This document shows positions 9,107 to 22,975 of a stretch of 64,000 bases of DNA, in pieces (position 1 is the stretch's first letter; each line of letters begins with the position of its first letter). The stretch is from Ensifer adhaerens. Its GTDB lineage: Bacteria > Pseudomonadota > Alphaproteobacteria > Rhizobiales > Rhizobiaceae. Both the position numbers and the translations under genes were made by a program. The notes beneath the pieces are model-generated. The model did not search any database. It was not told the origin of the DNA and saw only the letters and a list, made by a program, of their open reading frames with translations. The stretch is from positions 236,684 to 300,683 of the forward strand of contig NZ_JABEKT010000005.1 of assembly GCF_013283195.1 (NCBI RefSeq). The letters are read 5' to 3'.

Positions 9107-9499
9107 CGGTACCTCCTTCAATAGGATTTCAATCCTGAGTGTTGCTGTAGAAACCCTTAAAGCAAATCAATTTAAGGAATCGTCAGCGCTTTGCAGTGCG
9201 GCGGCAATCTCTACGTAACGATGTGAACGCACGCTGAACCGGGACGGAAAAAATGCGATTTGCGACCCCAACCGCATTTTCTTCCACGAGAAGACGTAAT
9301 GGCCTTTTCATGGTAAAGGGTTTGTTGACCACGTTTCTGTAGATTCGTCCTAATCCGGCGCTGCATCGACTGCGGCCGGATCCGAGAACAGGAACCGCCG
9401 GCGGTCGACGAACCGCTGAGCTGGCTCCAGACTGCCACCATGCGGAGATGTCCCGGCTATGACGGCTGAGGCTCCGCAGAGAAACGGAACCGACAGCTG
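9107..9499. other. 393-bp intergenic region between divergent galU and mltB-like gene
   Basis: No credible ORF. It must hold both promoters. An inverted repeat AAAATGCG (9250-9257) / CGCATTTT (9273-9280) followed by CTT could be a weak terminator or operator. GTTGAC at 9324 resembles a -35 box, but no convincing -10 box follows. Confidence 0.4.
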
Positions 9500-10720
9500 A
9501 TGATCAGAAACCGCAGGACGTTTTTCCGTCATATCGCAGCCGCCTTCGTCCTATCCGCCGTCGCGCTTGGCACCTCCCCTGCGCGCGCCGATGCCGGATT
9601 TCAGAACTGGATCAACAACTTCTATGCCACGGCTGCAAAGAGCGGCATCACCCAGGCGACCTATCGCAAGGCTTTTGCCGGCGTGAAGACGCCGGATGCG
9701 GCCGTGATCGAAAAGGCCAATTACCAGCCTGAATTCAAGCACAAGATCTGGGAATACATCGATTCCCGCGTCAACCCCTACACCAAGCGCATCGGCCAGG
9801 AGATGGCCGCCAAGCATGCCCGCACGCTGAATTCAATCGAAAAGCACTTCGGCGTCGACAAGACGATCCTGCTGGCGATCTGGTCGATGGAATCGAACTA
9901 CGGCGCCGTGCTCGAAAAGGACGACCGTCTGCACTACGTGCCGCGGGCGCTAGCGACCCTTGCCTATGCCGATCCCAAGCGCGCCAAATTCGCCAAGACA
10001 CAGCTGATCGCCGCGCTGAAAATCCTGCAGAGCGGCGACATCACCCCGCGCGAGCTGACAGGCTCCTGGGCCGGCGCCATGGGGCACACGCAGTTCATCC
10101 CGACGAGCTATCTGCTCTACGCGATCGACGCTGATGGCAATGGTCACCGCGATATCTGGAACTCGGTGCCCGACGCGCTGGCGACGGCCGCCAACCTCCT
10201 GAAGAAGAACGGCTGGCAGCCGGGCGAAACCTGGGGCTACGAAGTCGCGCCGCCGGCCAACGCCGCGAAATACTCGGGGCAGACGAAGACGCTTGCCCAA
10301 TGGGCAGCGCTCGGCTTCCTCAGGCCGAACGGCAAGGGCTTCCGCAATGGCAATTCACGCGCCGAACTGAAGCTGCCGAGCGGCGGTGACGGTCCGGGCT
10401 TCCTGATGACCAAGAACTTCTTCGTCATCAAGCGCTACAACGCGTCGGACAGCTACGCGCTCGGCGTCGGCCTTCTTGCCGACCAGATCGCCGGTTATGC
10501 CGGCATGCAGCAGCGTTGGCCGCGCCCGGACGGTTCGCTCGACATCAGTGAAAAGTTCGAGTTGCAGAACCGTTTGAAGGAACTCGGCTATTACAGCGGC
10601 GAGGTCGATGGCAATTTCGGATCCGGCTCCAAGGCCGCCATCCAGGAATTCCAGTCGAAGAACGGCTTGGCGCCGGATGGTCAGCCGACGCAGCATCTGC
10701 TGCGCGCCCTGCGCAACTGA
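9500..10720 (+). CDS. lytic murein transglycosylase (MltB family) with peptidoglycan-binding domain
   Basis: Cleaves the glycan strand of peptidoglycan with formation of 1,6-anhydro-muropeptides, in the periplasm. The 406-residue precursor has a signal peptide (about 1-31, ending ARADA), an SLT_2 domain with the catalytic glutamate in WSMESNYG (Glu131) and the family motif GSWAGAMGHTQFIPTSY, and a C-terminal PG_binding_1 domain (about 345-402, LKELGYYSGEVDGNFG). No lipobox is seen, so it is a soluble or loosely bound form, unlike E. coli MltB. The next gene (10783) encodes another exported envelope protein. Confidence 0.92.
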   Translation: MIRNRRTFFRHIAAAFVLSAVALGTSPARADAGFQNWINNFYATAAKSGITQATYRKAFAGVKTPDAAVIEKANYQPEFKHKIWEYIDSRVNPYTKRIGQEMAAKHARTLNSIEKHFGVDKTILLAIWSMESNYGAVLEKDDRLHYVPRALATLAYADPKRAKFAKTQLIAALKILQSGDITPRELTGSWAGAMGHTQFIPTSYLLYAIDADGNGHRDIWNSVPDALATAANLLKKNGWQPGETWGYEVAPPANAAKYSGQTKTLAQWAALGFLRPNGKGFRNGNSRAELKLPSGGDGPGFLMTKNFFVIKRYNASDSYALGVGLLADQIAGYAGMQQRWPRPDGSLDISEKFELQNRLKELGYYSGEVDGNFGSGSKAAIQEFQSKNGLAPDGQPTQHLLRALRN

Positions 10721-10782
10721 CCAGCGTGCCCGAAACGCGACGGCGGCCTTGTTGTCGCCGTCCGTTCGATGGATGATCAGAC

Positions 10783-12048
10783 ATGCAAGCGAAAACCAAG
10801 ACCCGGACAGTAGGCGGCGGAATGCCCTTGAAGGGCGCGACGATGTTCATCGCCGCGGCCGCAATGCTGTTCGTCGGTTTTGCCGCAAGTTTTGCCGAAG
10901 CCCAGGAACGGGTGCAGCGGCGCAACCTCTTCCAGATGCTGTTCGGCGGCTTCACGCGCGAACGACGTGTTATCGACGAGCGGTACGAGTTTCCGCAGCA
11001 GCCGCGGCCCAGGCGCGCCCGCCAGAACCAGAGCCAAGGTCAACCACGGCAGAAGGTCCCGGGGCAGCAGAAGGCAAAGCCCGCCATTGCCGATGCGGCT
11101 CCCGTGCCGCAGCCGGTTGAAAAGGCGCCGGACGCCAAGAAGGTTCTCGTTGTCGGCGACTTCATGGCCGGCAGCCTCGGCGACGGCCTGAAGACCGCAT
11201 TCGAAATGACGCCCGGCATCACCATCGAGACGCGTGCGAACGGTTCGTCCGGCCTGGTGCGCGAGGACTATTTCAACTGGCCGGTGACGCTGCCGGCCTA
11301 TGTGGGTGAGATCAAGCCCGCCGTCATCATTGTCAGCCTCGGCGCCAACGATCGCCAGCAGATGCAGATCGGCAGCACCAAGGAAAAATACCGCACGGAT
11401 CTTTGGACGGAGGAATACCGCAAGCGCGTCCACGCGCTCGCCGAGCTTGCGCGCAAGGAAAAGCTGCCGGTCCTGTGGGTCGGCATGCCGCCGTTCCAGT
11501 CAGCCGCGATGACGGCCGACATGGTGACGTTCAACGGCATCTACCGCGAGGAAGTCGAAAAGGTCGGCGGCCAGTTCGTCGACATCTGGGACGGCTTTGT
11601 CGATGAGGCCGGAAAATTCGTGCTGACCGGCTCCGACATCAACGGCCAGCAGGTGCGCCTGCGCGGCGCCGACGGCATCAACCTGACGAAAGCAGGCAAA
11701 CGCAAGCTCGCGTTCTACCTGGAAAAGGACATTCGCCGTCTGCTCGGAGATGCGGCCGCGACCGACAGGGACGTACCGGGCGCCGACGGACTGAAGGATC
11801 TCGTCGTTACCGCACCGCTTGCCAACGAGGACATCGTCAAGACGCAACCAATCGGCCTGACCGATCCGGATCTCGATGGCGCAGCAAGCCTGCTCGGCGA
11901 CGCCGCCCCCAACAAGGGCACCGGCCGGAGCCCACGCGACCGCCTCGTCGACAAGGGCGATGTGGCTGCAGCGCCTGCCGGCCGCGTCGATGATTTCCGC
12001 CTCGCCAAGCCAGGAACAGTCATCAGCAATCCGGTAATCCGGAACTAG
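10783..12048 (+). CDS. exported SGNH-hydrolase-like protein (DUF459 type) lacking the usual catalytic Ser and His
   Basis: A 421-residue exported protein: N-terminal hydrophobic helix (about 19-40), a basic Pro/Gln-rich linker (about 60-115), an SGNH-fold domain (about 118-320) and a disordered tail. Block I reads VVGDFMAGS (125-127 GDF, where active enzymes have GDS), block III SLGAND (187-190) is intact, and the block V region reads DGINLT (297-302, where the catalytic His of DxxH would be Asn300). So the fold is recognisable but the canonical nucleophile and base are missing; it may bind rather than hydrolyse acyl or glycan groups. It lies 62 bases after the transglycosylase gene, suggesting a shared role in the cell wall. 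Start uncertain: Met14 and Met21 are alternatives. Confidence 0.75.
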   Translation: MQAKTKTRTVGGGMPLKGATMFIAAAAMLFVGFAASFAEAQERVQRRNLFQMLFGGFTRERRVIDERYEFPQQPRPRRARQNQSQGQPRQKVPGQQKAKPAIADAAPVPQPVEKAPDAKKVLVVGDFMAGSLGDGLKTAFEMTPGITIETRANGSSGLVREDYFNWPVTLPAYVGEIKPAVIIVSLGANDRQQMQIGSTKEKYRTDLWTEEYRKRVHALAELARKEKLPVLWVGMPPFQSAAMTADMVTFNGIYREEVEKVGGQFVDIWDGFVDEAGKFVLTGSDINGQQVRLRGADGINLTKAGKRKLAFYLEKDIRRLLGDAAATDRDVPGADGLKDLVVTAPLANEDIVKTQPIGLTDPDLDGAASLLGDAAPNKGTGRSPRDRLVDKGDVAAAPAGRVDDFRLAKPGTVISNPVIRN

Positions 12049-12152
12049 TTCTTTCGCGCAAGGCTGCAAGCGATGCCAGCCGCGCATCAAATGGAAGAGG
12101 GACCGCCTCTTCGCGACGATCCCCACATCGTAAAACACCACCCTGAAAGAAA

Positions 12153-12183
12153 AAGGGCTCCGCCATGATCCGGCGGAGCCCTT
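12153..12183 (+). terminator. bidirectional terminator between SGNH gene and gltD
   Basis: Perfect stem AAGGGCTCCGCC / GGCGGAGCCCTT with a 7-base loop. On the minus strand it is followed by TTTTCTTTC, which suits gltD; on the plus strand the T tract is poorer. Confidence 0.85.
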
Positions 12184-12204
12184 CCTGTTTGCGAAGGCTT
12201 GTCT

Positions 12205-13662
<1,458 letters not shown>

Positions 13663-13766
13663 CGTATCATCCTGATAGCTATGCGTCTGAACAGGCGCTT
13701 TAGACAAGCGCGCGTGATGAACCCCCGAACCCTTTTCGGAACCGGGAGCCCTTTTCACCGGGGCCT

Positions 13767-18491
<4,725 letters not shown>

Positions 18492-19048
18492 CGTCTTCCC
18501 TCCTGTTGAACCCGGCACGTCCCGGGCATCCCTGCGCCCGCGCATGGCTCTCCGTCGCATGCATTCGCATGCCGCAAAGCCGGGGCATTCATCGTCTCAT
18601 GATCCTGATCAGGTCGCAAATAATGCACGGCATCATCAGGCATTGATGTCAGTGACCATCCTGATGGCAGGCGATAACAACCGGATGAAATCCGGCGGAT
18701 TTGCCTACGCCATACGCCGAATGCCGATTTTTTGGGCACTTGCGGCGATTGTTCCGGTCCCTAGACCGAAATAGGACAGTCTTGCTGTCCTATTTCATGC
18801 GCTCTATGCCAGAAACCGCCCCCCTCCGCAAGGGGCATATGAGCAATTATTAGAAGAGATTTTGCCGAACATTGCCGAAAGTTTCCCGGTTTTATAATTT
18901 AATTACGACAAACCGGCGTTTTCTTCATTTTGGTTTCAAACTGGTATTCTGTTGGCCTCTTCCGCAGAGACCGTGATTGATCCGGTCGGGAAGTGGGTTA
19001 TGGTCGCCCGAACGACGCCGACACGCCCGTAAAACAGGACGACATGTG
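18492..19048. other. 557-bp intergenic region between divergent gltB and ltaE
   Basis: No convincing ORF. It contains a cluster of CCTGAT half-sites (palindrome CCTGATCAGG at 18604-18613, ATCAGG at 18635-18640, CCTGAT at 18660-18665) and a perfect 11-bp inverted repeat at 18769-18795. The part nearest ltaE (18850-18960) is AT-rich and is where the ltaE promoter would be expected. No sigma-54 promoter was recognised. Confidence 0.5.
18769..18795. promoter_or_regulatory. perfect 11-bp inverted repeat upstream of gltB (candidate operator)
   Basis: AAATAGGACAG and CTGTCCTATTT are separated by TCTTG. There is no T run and it does not follow a gene, so an operator is likelier than a terminator. 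On the minus strand it lies just downstream of a weak -35/-10-like pair (TTGCGG, 17 bases, CATAGA) pointing to gltB. The binding protein is unknown. Confidence 0.45.
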
Positions 19049-20095
19049 ATGATTTTTTCCTCTGACAACTGGGCTGGAGCCCACCCGGCCATCGCCCAGA
19101 GCCTCGTGACCCATGCCGGCGGCTATGCCTCCGCCTATGGCACCAGTGAGCTCGACCGGAAGGTGGAGAAAAGACTGTCCGACGTTTTCGAGCGCGATGT
19201 CGCCGTTTTCTTTGTCGGCACGGGAACAGCCGCCAATTCGCTGGCACTTGCCAGCGCGAGCCGCGCCGGCGGCGTCGCGTTCTGCCACCGGGAAGCCCAT
19301 GTGACCGCCGACGAATGCGGCGCTCCGGAATTTTTCACGCACGGCTCAAGATTGAAACCGGTCGACGGCAAGCACGGCAAGATGGATGCATCGCGCCTGG
19401 AAGCGGAAATTCGCCGCTACCCACTCGACAACGTCCATGGTGGTCAGCCGATGGCGGTGACGTTAACGCAGGCGACTGAAAGCGGCACCGTTTACGCGCT
19501 CGAAGAGATCGAGGCGATCGCAGCCGTCGCCAAGGCGCACAAGTTGCCATTGCACATGGACGGTGCGCGCTTTGCCAATGCGCTGGTCAGCCTCGAGGCG
19601 ACACCGGCTGAAATGACCTGGAAGCGTGGCGTCGATCTCGTTTCCTTCGGTGGCACGAAAAACGGCTGCTGGTGTGCCGAGGCGCTTGTCCTCTTCGATC
19701 TCTCCAAGGCGCACGAGATGCACTTCCTGCGCAAGCGATCGGCCCAGCTGTTCTCGAAATCCCGCTTCGTCTCGGCCCAGTTCGACGCCTATCTCGAGGG
19801 CGACCTCTGGCTCGACCTCGCCCGGCATTCCAACGCGATGGCCCGCCGTCTTGCCGACGGCATCGCCGCCTCGCGCACGAGCCGGCTCGGCTGGCCGGTC
19901 GACGCCAACGAGGTCTTCGTCATTCTGAAAAGCGACGTGGCGGCAAAGCTGCGCGAACAGGGCGCGGTCTTCTACGATTGGCCCGTTCCGCATGATCTTG
20001 CCGGAAGCCTTGAAGCCGACGAAGGCCTTTACCGCCTGGTGACGAGCTTTGCCACGAAGGCAGAGGACGTCGATCGCTTCGTCGCCGCCTGCTGA
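19049..20095 (+). CDS. ltaE: low-specificity L-threonine aldolase
   Basis: A PLP enzyme of the beta-eliminating lyase fold that cleaves L-threonine or L-allo-threonine to glycine and acetaldehyde. 348 residues. The start MIFSSDNWAGAHPAI matches family N-termini; the frame extends upstream to 18977 without a sensible start. Motifs: GTGTAANSLAL, the LHMDGARFANAL segment with the PLP-contacting aspartate, and SFGGTKNG with the Schiff-base lysine. It is single-gene, divergent from gltB and convergent with a LysR regulator. Confidence 0.92.
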   Translation: MIFSSDNWAGAHPAIAQSLVTHAGGYASAYGTSELDRKVEKRLSDVFERDVAVFFVGTGTAANSLALASASRAGGVAFCHREAHVTADECGAPEFFTHGSRLKPVDGKHGKMDASRLEAEIRRYPLDNVHGGQPMAVTLTQATESGTVYALEEIEAIAAVAKAHKLPLHMDGARFANALVSLEATPAEMTWKRGVDLVSFGGTKNGCWCAEALVLFDLSKAHEMHFLRKRSAQLFSKSRFVSAQFDAYLEGDLWLDLARHSNAMARRLADGIAASRTSRLGWPVDANEVFVILKSDVAAKLREQGAVFYDWPVPHDLAGSLEADEGLYRLVTSFATKAEDVDRFVAAC

Positions 20096-20120
20096 GACGG
20101 ATCAGCCCGAAGGGCCCGGC

Positions 20121-20978
20121 TCAAGCCTGGCCCTGCAGCGTCCGTACCTTCGAAAGGATCTCGGTCGAGAGCGCCGCCAGCAGTTTCTGGTCGGCGCCCT
20201 TGCTCGGGACCAGCACGAATTCGACATCTTCGAGCGGCGGCAAGGTGCCGGCAGGCAATTCCCTGAGACCCTGTGGCGCCATGCTGCGCGGCTGGACGAG
20301 CACGCCCATGCCGGCTTGCGCTGCGGCCGTCAGCCCGCTGAGGCTGCCGCAGGTACAGACGATCCGCCACGGCAGCCGATGCCGGTCGAGCACTTCGAGC
20401 GCCACGCTGCGCGTGATGCTCGGCGGCGGGAAAGCAATCAGCGGCAATACGCGGTCGCGCTTGATGCGCTCTGGATCGCGCGCCAGCCACACGAGCGGTT
20501 CGCGATAGACCAGCTCGCCGCGCGGATCGCCGAGCCGGCGCTTCGCCAGCACCAGGTCGATCTCGCCGCCATCTTGCATCTGGTAGAGCACGCCACTCAG
20601 CGCCACCGTCAGTTCCAGCTCCACCGACGGATGCGCCCGCACGAAATCTTCAAGCACCCCCGGCAGCCGGCTGGTGACGAAATCCTCCGAGACACCCAGC
20701 CTCAAGCGACCGCGAAGGCTGCTTTCGGCAAACAGCGCCTTGACCTCGTCGTCGATCGCCAGCATCGAACGCGCATGGGCAAGGAGGGCCTGGCCGTCGG
20801 TGGTCAAGGACACCCGATGCGTATCGCGGGCAACGAGCTTGCGCCCGACAACCGCCTCAAGCCGTTGAATATGCTGGCTGACCGTCGATTGCCCGAGTGT
20901 CAGCTTCTCCGCGGCAAGCGTAAAGCTGCCCATCTGTTCGAGCGCGACGAAGCTGCGCAGTTGCACGAGGTCCAGCAT
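20121..20978 (-). CDS. LysR-family transcriptional regulator
   Basis: 285 residues: an N-terminal winged HTH (about 1-60, FTLAAEKLTLGQSTVSQHIQRLE) and a periplasmic-binding-protein-like effector domain. It is transcribed divergently from a bile-acid/sodium-symporter-family transporter across 96 bases that contain an ATC-N9-GAT LysR box, so it most likely controls that transporter and itself. The inducer is unknown. Confidence 0.9.
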   Translation of the reverse strand: MLDLVQLRSFVALEQMGSFTLAAEKLTLGQSTVSQHIQRLEAVVGRKLVARDTHRVSLTTDGQALLAHARSMLAIDDEVKALFAESSLRGRLRLGVSEDFVTSRLPGVLEDFVRAHPSVELELTVALSGVLYQMQDGGEIDLVLAKRRLGDPRGELVYREPLVWLARDPERIKRDRVLPLIAFPPPSITRSVALEVLDRHRLPWRIVCTCGSLSGLTAAAQAGMGVLVQPRSMAPQGLRELPAGTLPPLEDVEFVLVPSKGADQKLLAALSTEILSKVRTLQGQA

Positions 20979-20983
20979 TTATT

Positions 20984-20998
20984 ATCCATTTTCGCGAT
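20984..20998. promoter_or_regulatory. LysR box (ATC-N9-GAT) in the regulator/transporter intergenic region
   Basis: ATC at 20984-20986 and GAT at 20996-20998 sit inside a longer repeat TTATC-N9-GATAA. A second palindrome ATAACTGTTAT (20997-21007) overlaps it. Position right next to the regulator's start codon fits autoregulation. Confidence 0.6.
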
Positions 20999-21074
20999 AA
21001 CTGTTATTCCTTGCATCCTGCTTCATAATGACATTTCTCAGCAAGGTGTTTTCTCAATCGAGCCAGTGACAGCC

Positions 21075-22064
21075 ATGCGCCGCTACCTTCCCGATACGTT
21101 CACCGTGCTTCTGCTTCTGACCGTGCTCTTGGCCTCGTTGCTGCCGATCCAGGGCGGCGCAACCGTCTGGTTCGCCATGGCGACAAAGGTGGCGGTGGGC
21201 CTGGTGTTCTTCCTGCATGGCGCGCGGCTTTCGCGTGACGTTGTCATCGCCGGTTTTCTTCATTGGCGGCTGCATCTGGCGATCCTGGCCTCGACCTTCG
21301 TGCTGTTCCCGGTGATTGGTCTTGCCGTCGGTTTCGTGCCGTCGTCGGTCCTGCCGCCGGCGCTCTATACCGGCATTCTCTTCCTCTGCGTCCTGCCCTC
21401 GACGGTGCAGTCGTCGATCGCCTTCACATCGGTTGCCGGCGGCAATGTCCCGGCGGCGATTTGCTCAGCGTCCGCCTCCAACATCTTCGGCATGTTCCTG
21501 ACGCCGCTGCTGGTTGGCCTGCTGTTTTCCGCCGGCGGCCATGGCGGCGTGTCGCTGGATGCGCTGGAGCAGATCCTCCTGCAACTGCTGGCGCCGTTCA
21601 TTGCCGGCCAATTGCTGCAGCCCTGGATCGGCGGCTGGATCCGGGCGCGCAAGGGTCTGCTTGCACCCGTGGACCGCGGTTCGATCCTCATGGTCGTCTA
21701 TCTCGCCTTCAGCCAAGCGGTCACATCCGGCCTGTGGCAGACCTTTTCGCTCACCGATCTCGGCGTGCTTGTCGCGATCGAGGTCGTCATGCTGGCAGCG
21801 GTGCTTGCGGTCACCATGTTCGGCAGCCGTCTCCTCGGCTTCAACCGGGCCGACGAGATCGCCATTACCTTCTGCGGCTCGAAGAAGAGCCTTGCGAGCG
21901 GCATCCCGATGGCGAGCGCCATCTTTGCCGGCCAGAACATCGGCGCGATCGTGCTGCCGGTCATGCTCTTCCACCAGATCCAGCTGATGGCCTGCGCCGT
22001 GATCGCCCAGCGCTATGCCGCCCGCAAAGAGCCGGATGCAATCGCTGAACCCGCCAGGACATAA
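21075..22064 (+). CDS. bile acid:sodium symporter family (SBF-like) membrane transporter
   Basis: 329 residues with about nine or ten membrane helices, matching the SBF-like/YfeH group (N-terminal RYLPDTFTVLLLLTVLLASL, then GILFLCVLPSTVQSSIAFTSVAGGN, and FCGSKKSLASGIPMA near the end). The conserved proline-containing motif and the GSKKSLASG helix are the family's substrate/ion site. ATG 21075 is the first start after the LysR promoter region; the frame is open far upstream by chance. The substrate is unknown, probably an organic anion. Regulated by the divergent LysR gene by inference. Confidence 0.87.
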   Translation: MRRYLPDTFTVLLLLTVLLASLLPIQGGATVWFAMATKVAVGLVFFLHGARLSRDVVIAGFLHWRLHLAILASTFVLFPVIGLAVGFVPSSVLPPALYTGILFLCVLPSTVQSSIAFTSVAGGNVPAAICSASASNIFGMFLTPLLVGLLFSAGGHGGVSLDALEQILLQLLAPFIAGQLLQPWIGGWIRARKGLLAPVDRGSILMVVYLAFSQAVTSGLWQTFSLTDLGVLVAIEVVMLAAVLAVTMFGSRLLGFNRADEIAITFCGSKKSLASGIPMASAIFAGQNIGAIVLPVMLFHQIQLMACAVIAQRYAARKEPDAIAEPART

Positions 22065-22066
22065 CG

Positions 22067-22096
22067 AAAAAGGCGGCATCCTTTCGGGCGCCGCCT
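22067..22096 (-). terminator. terminator of the small heat-shock gene (also ends the transporter)
   Basis: Stem AGGCGGC / GCCGCCT between converging genes; read on the minus strand it is followed by TTTTTCG. Confidence 0.8.
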
Positions 22097-22119
22097 CTTT
22101 GAAGCTTGGGAGGTAGGGA

Positions 22120-22581
22120 TTAGAGGCTTTGAGCCTCGATCTGCTTCGGCTGCGAGGCGACCGACGTAATGTCGATCCGGCGCGGCTTGGCTGCTTCCGG
22201 GATCTCGCGGGTGAGGTCGATGTGCAGCAGGCCGTTCTTCAGCGAAGCGGACTTGATCTCCACATGGTCGGCAAGCTGGAAGCGGCGCTCGAAGGCGCGC
22301 TTGGCAATACCGCGATGCAGGAACTGGTTTTCTTCCGCCTTTTCCTCGCTCTTTTCGCCCTTGATCGTCAGCGTGTGTTCACGCGCTTCGATCGACAGTT
22401 CCGTTTCGTCGAAGCCGGCAACCGCCATGGTGATGCGGTAGGCGTTTTCGCCGGTACGCTCGATGTTGTAGGGCGGATAGGTCTGGGCCTGGTCAGGCTG
22501 GCCGAGGCTGTCGAGCATCGTAAAAAGGCGGTCGAAGCCGACGGTGGAGCGATAGAGGGGGGAAAAATCAACGTGACGCAT
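22120..22581 (-). CDS. ibpA: small heat-shock protein, Hsp20/IbpA family
   Basis: An ATP-independent chaperone that holds unfolding proteins in large oligomers. 153 residues: short N-terminal arm (MRHVDFSPLYRSTVGFDRLF, typical of class A rhizobial sHsps), alpha-crystallin domain (about 38-130, YNIERTGENAYRITMAVAGF and the GLLHIDLTREIPE strand) and a short C-terminal extension. GGAGG lies 6-10 bases before the ATG but is sequestered in a predicted ROSE hairpin; an RpoH-like promoter lies about 100 bases upstream. The gene is therefore probably controlled both by the heat-shock sigma factor and by an RNA thermometer. Confidence 0.95.
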   Translation of the reverse strand: MRHVDFSPLYRSTVGFDRLFTMLDSLGQPDQAQTYPPYNIERTGENAYRITMAVAGFDETELSIEAREHTLTIKGEKSEEKAEENQFLHRGIAKRAFERRFQLADHVEIKSASLKNGLLHIDLTREIPEAAKPRRIDITSVASQPKQIEAQSL

Positions 22582-22676
22582 GGTGTCCTCCTGGGAGCAA
22601 CTGTTTGCGATATCTGGTCTGCCACCCCATCCAGGCAGCGGCGCGACCGGTGAACGGACCCGTTATCGGCGTCCGT
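22582..22676 (-). promoter_or_regulatory. ROSE-like RNA thermometer in the ibpA 5' leader
   Basis: On the minus strand the bases just before the ATG read GTTGCTCCCAGGAGGAC. TTGCT can pair with the Shine-Dalgarno AGGAGG across a CCAG loop, leaving a G opposite a G, which is the hallmark of ROSE elements. A second hairpin (CTGCC / GGCAG) lies upstream. Leader length of about 95 nt, gene type and lineage all fit the ROSE family. Confidence 0.75.
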
Positions 22677-22682
22677 GAGCAG

Positions 22683-22712
22683 AACATGGGAATGCGATTT
22701 CGCCAGTTCAAG
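22683..22712 (-). promoter_or_regulatory. RpoH (sigma-32) type promoter of ibpA
   Basis: On the minus strand CTTGAA (22712-22707) is followed after 16 bases by CCCATGTT (22690-22683), close to the heat-shock consensus CTTGAA / CCCAT. Transcription would begin near 22676. Confidence 0.72.
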
Positions 22713-22852
22713 GCATGCCACCTCAAGATTCTTGTCCGGTGAACGGCGCATGAATGCACGGTTCGGCCGCGGTTCAGATCGTGGGGACTAGAACAGCCAC
22801 ACTGGGAGGAAATCTCCTGGGGCTGAAGTGACATGTCCCTTCTCCTTCAGCG

Positions 22853-22902
22853 GCCGGAAACGGTGATCGTCCGGATTTCACCCACCGTTTCCGGCTTTTT
22901 TC
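22853..22902 (+). terminator. orphan plus-strand Rho-independent terminator
   Basis: A perfect 12-bp stem GCCGGAAACGGT / ACCGTTTCCGGC with a 19-base loop is followed by TTTTTTCTTT. No plus-strand gene precedes it since ibpA reads the other way, so it may end a small RNA starting somewhere after about 22713. Confidence 0.7.
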
Positions 22903-22975
22903 TTTGACGGCGCCAAGCCCGCCGCCTATCCCTGATGCCTAGGATCAACGCGCCTTCACCCTGGTTTCGTCCGTC

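Noticed and set aside
8114..9124. Plus-strand open frame opposite galU
   Set aside because: Shadow of galU, which has its ribosome site, full-length family match and terminator.
18615..18628. Possible sigma-54 promoter upstream of gltB (GCAAATAATGCAC on the plus strand)
   Set aside because: The GG/GC dinucleotide spacing of a -24/-12 promoter is not met.
20049..21074. Long N-terminal extension of the SBF transporter frame
   Set aside because: Overlaps the LysR gene in antisense and the divergent promoter; the family begins at 21075.
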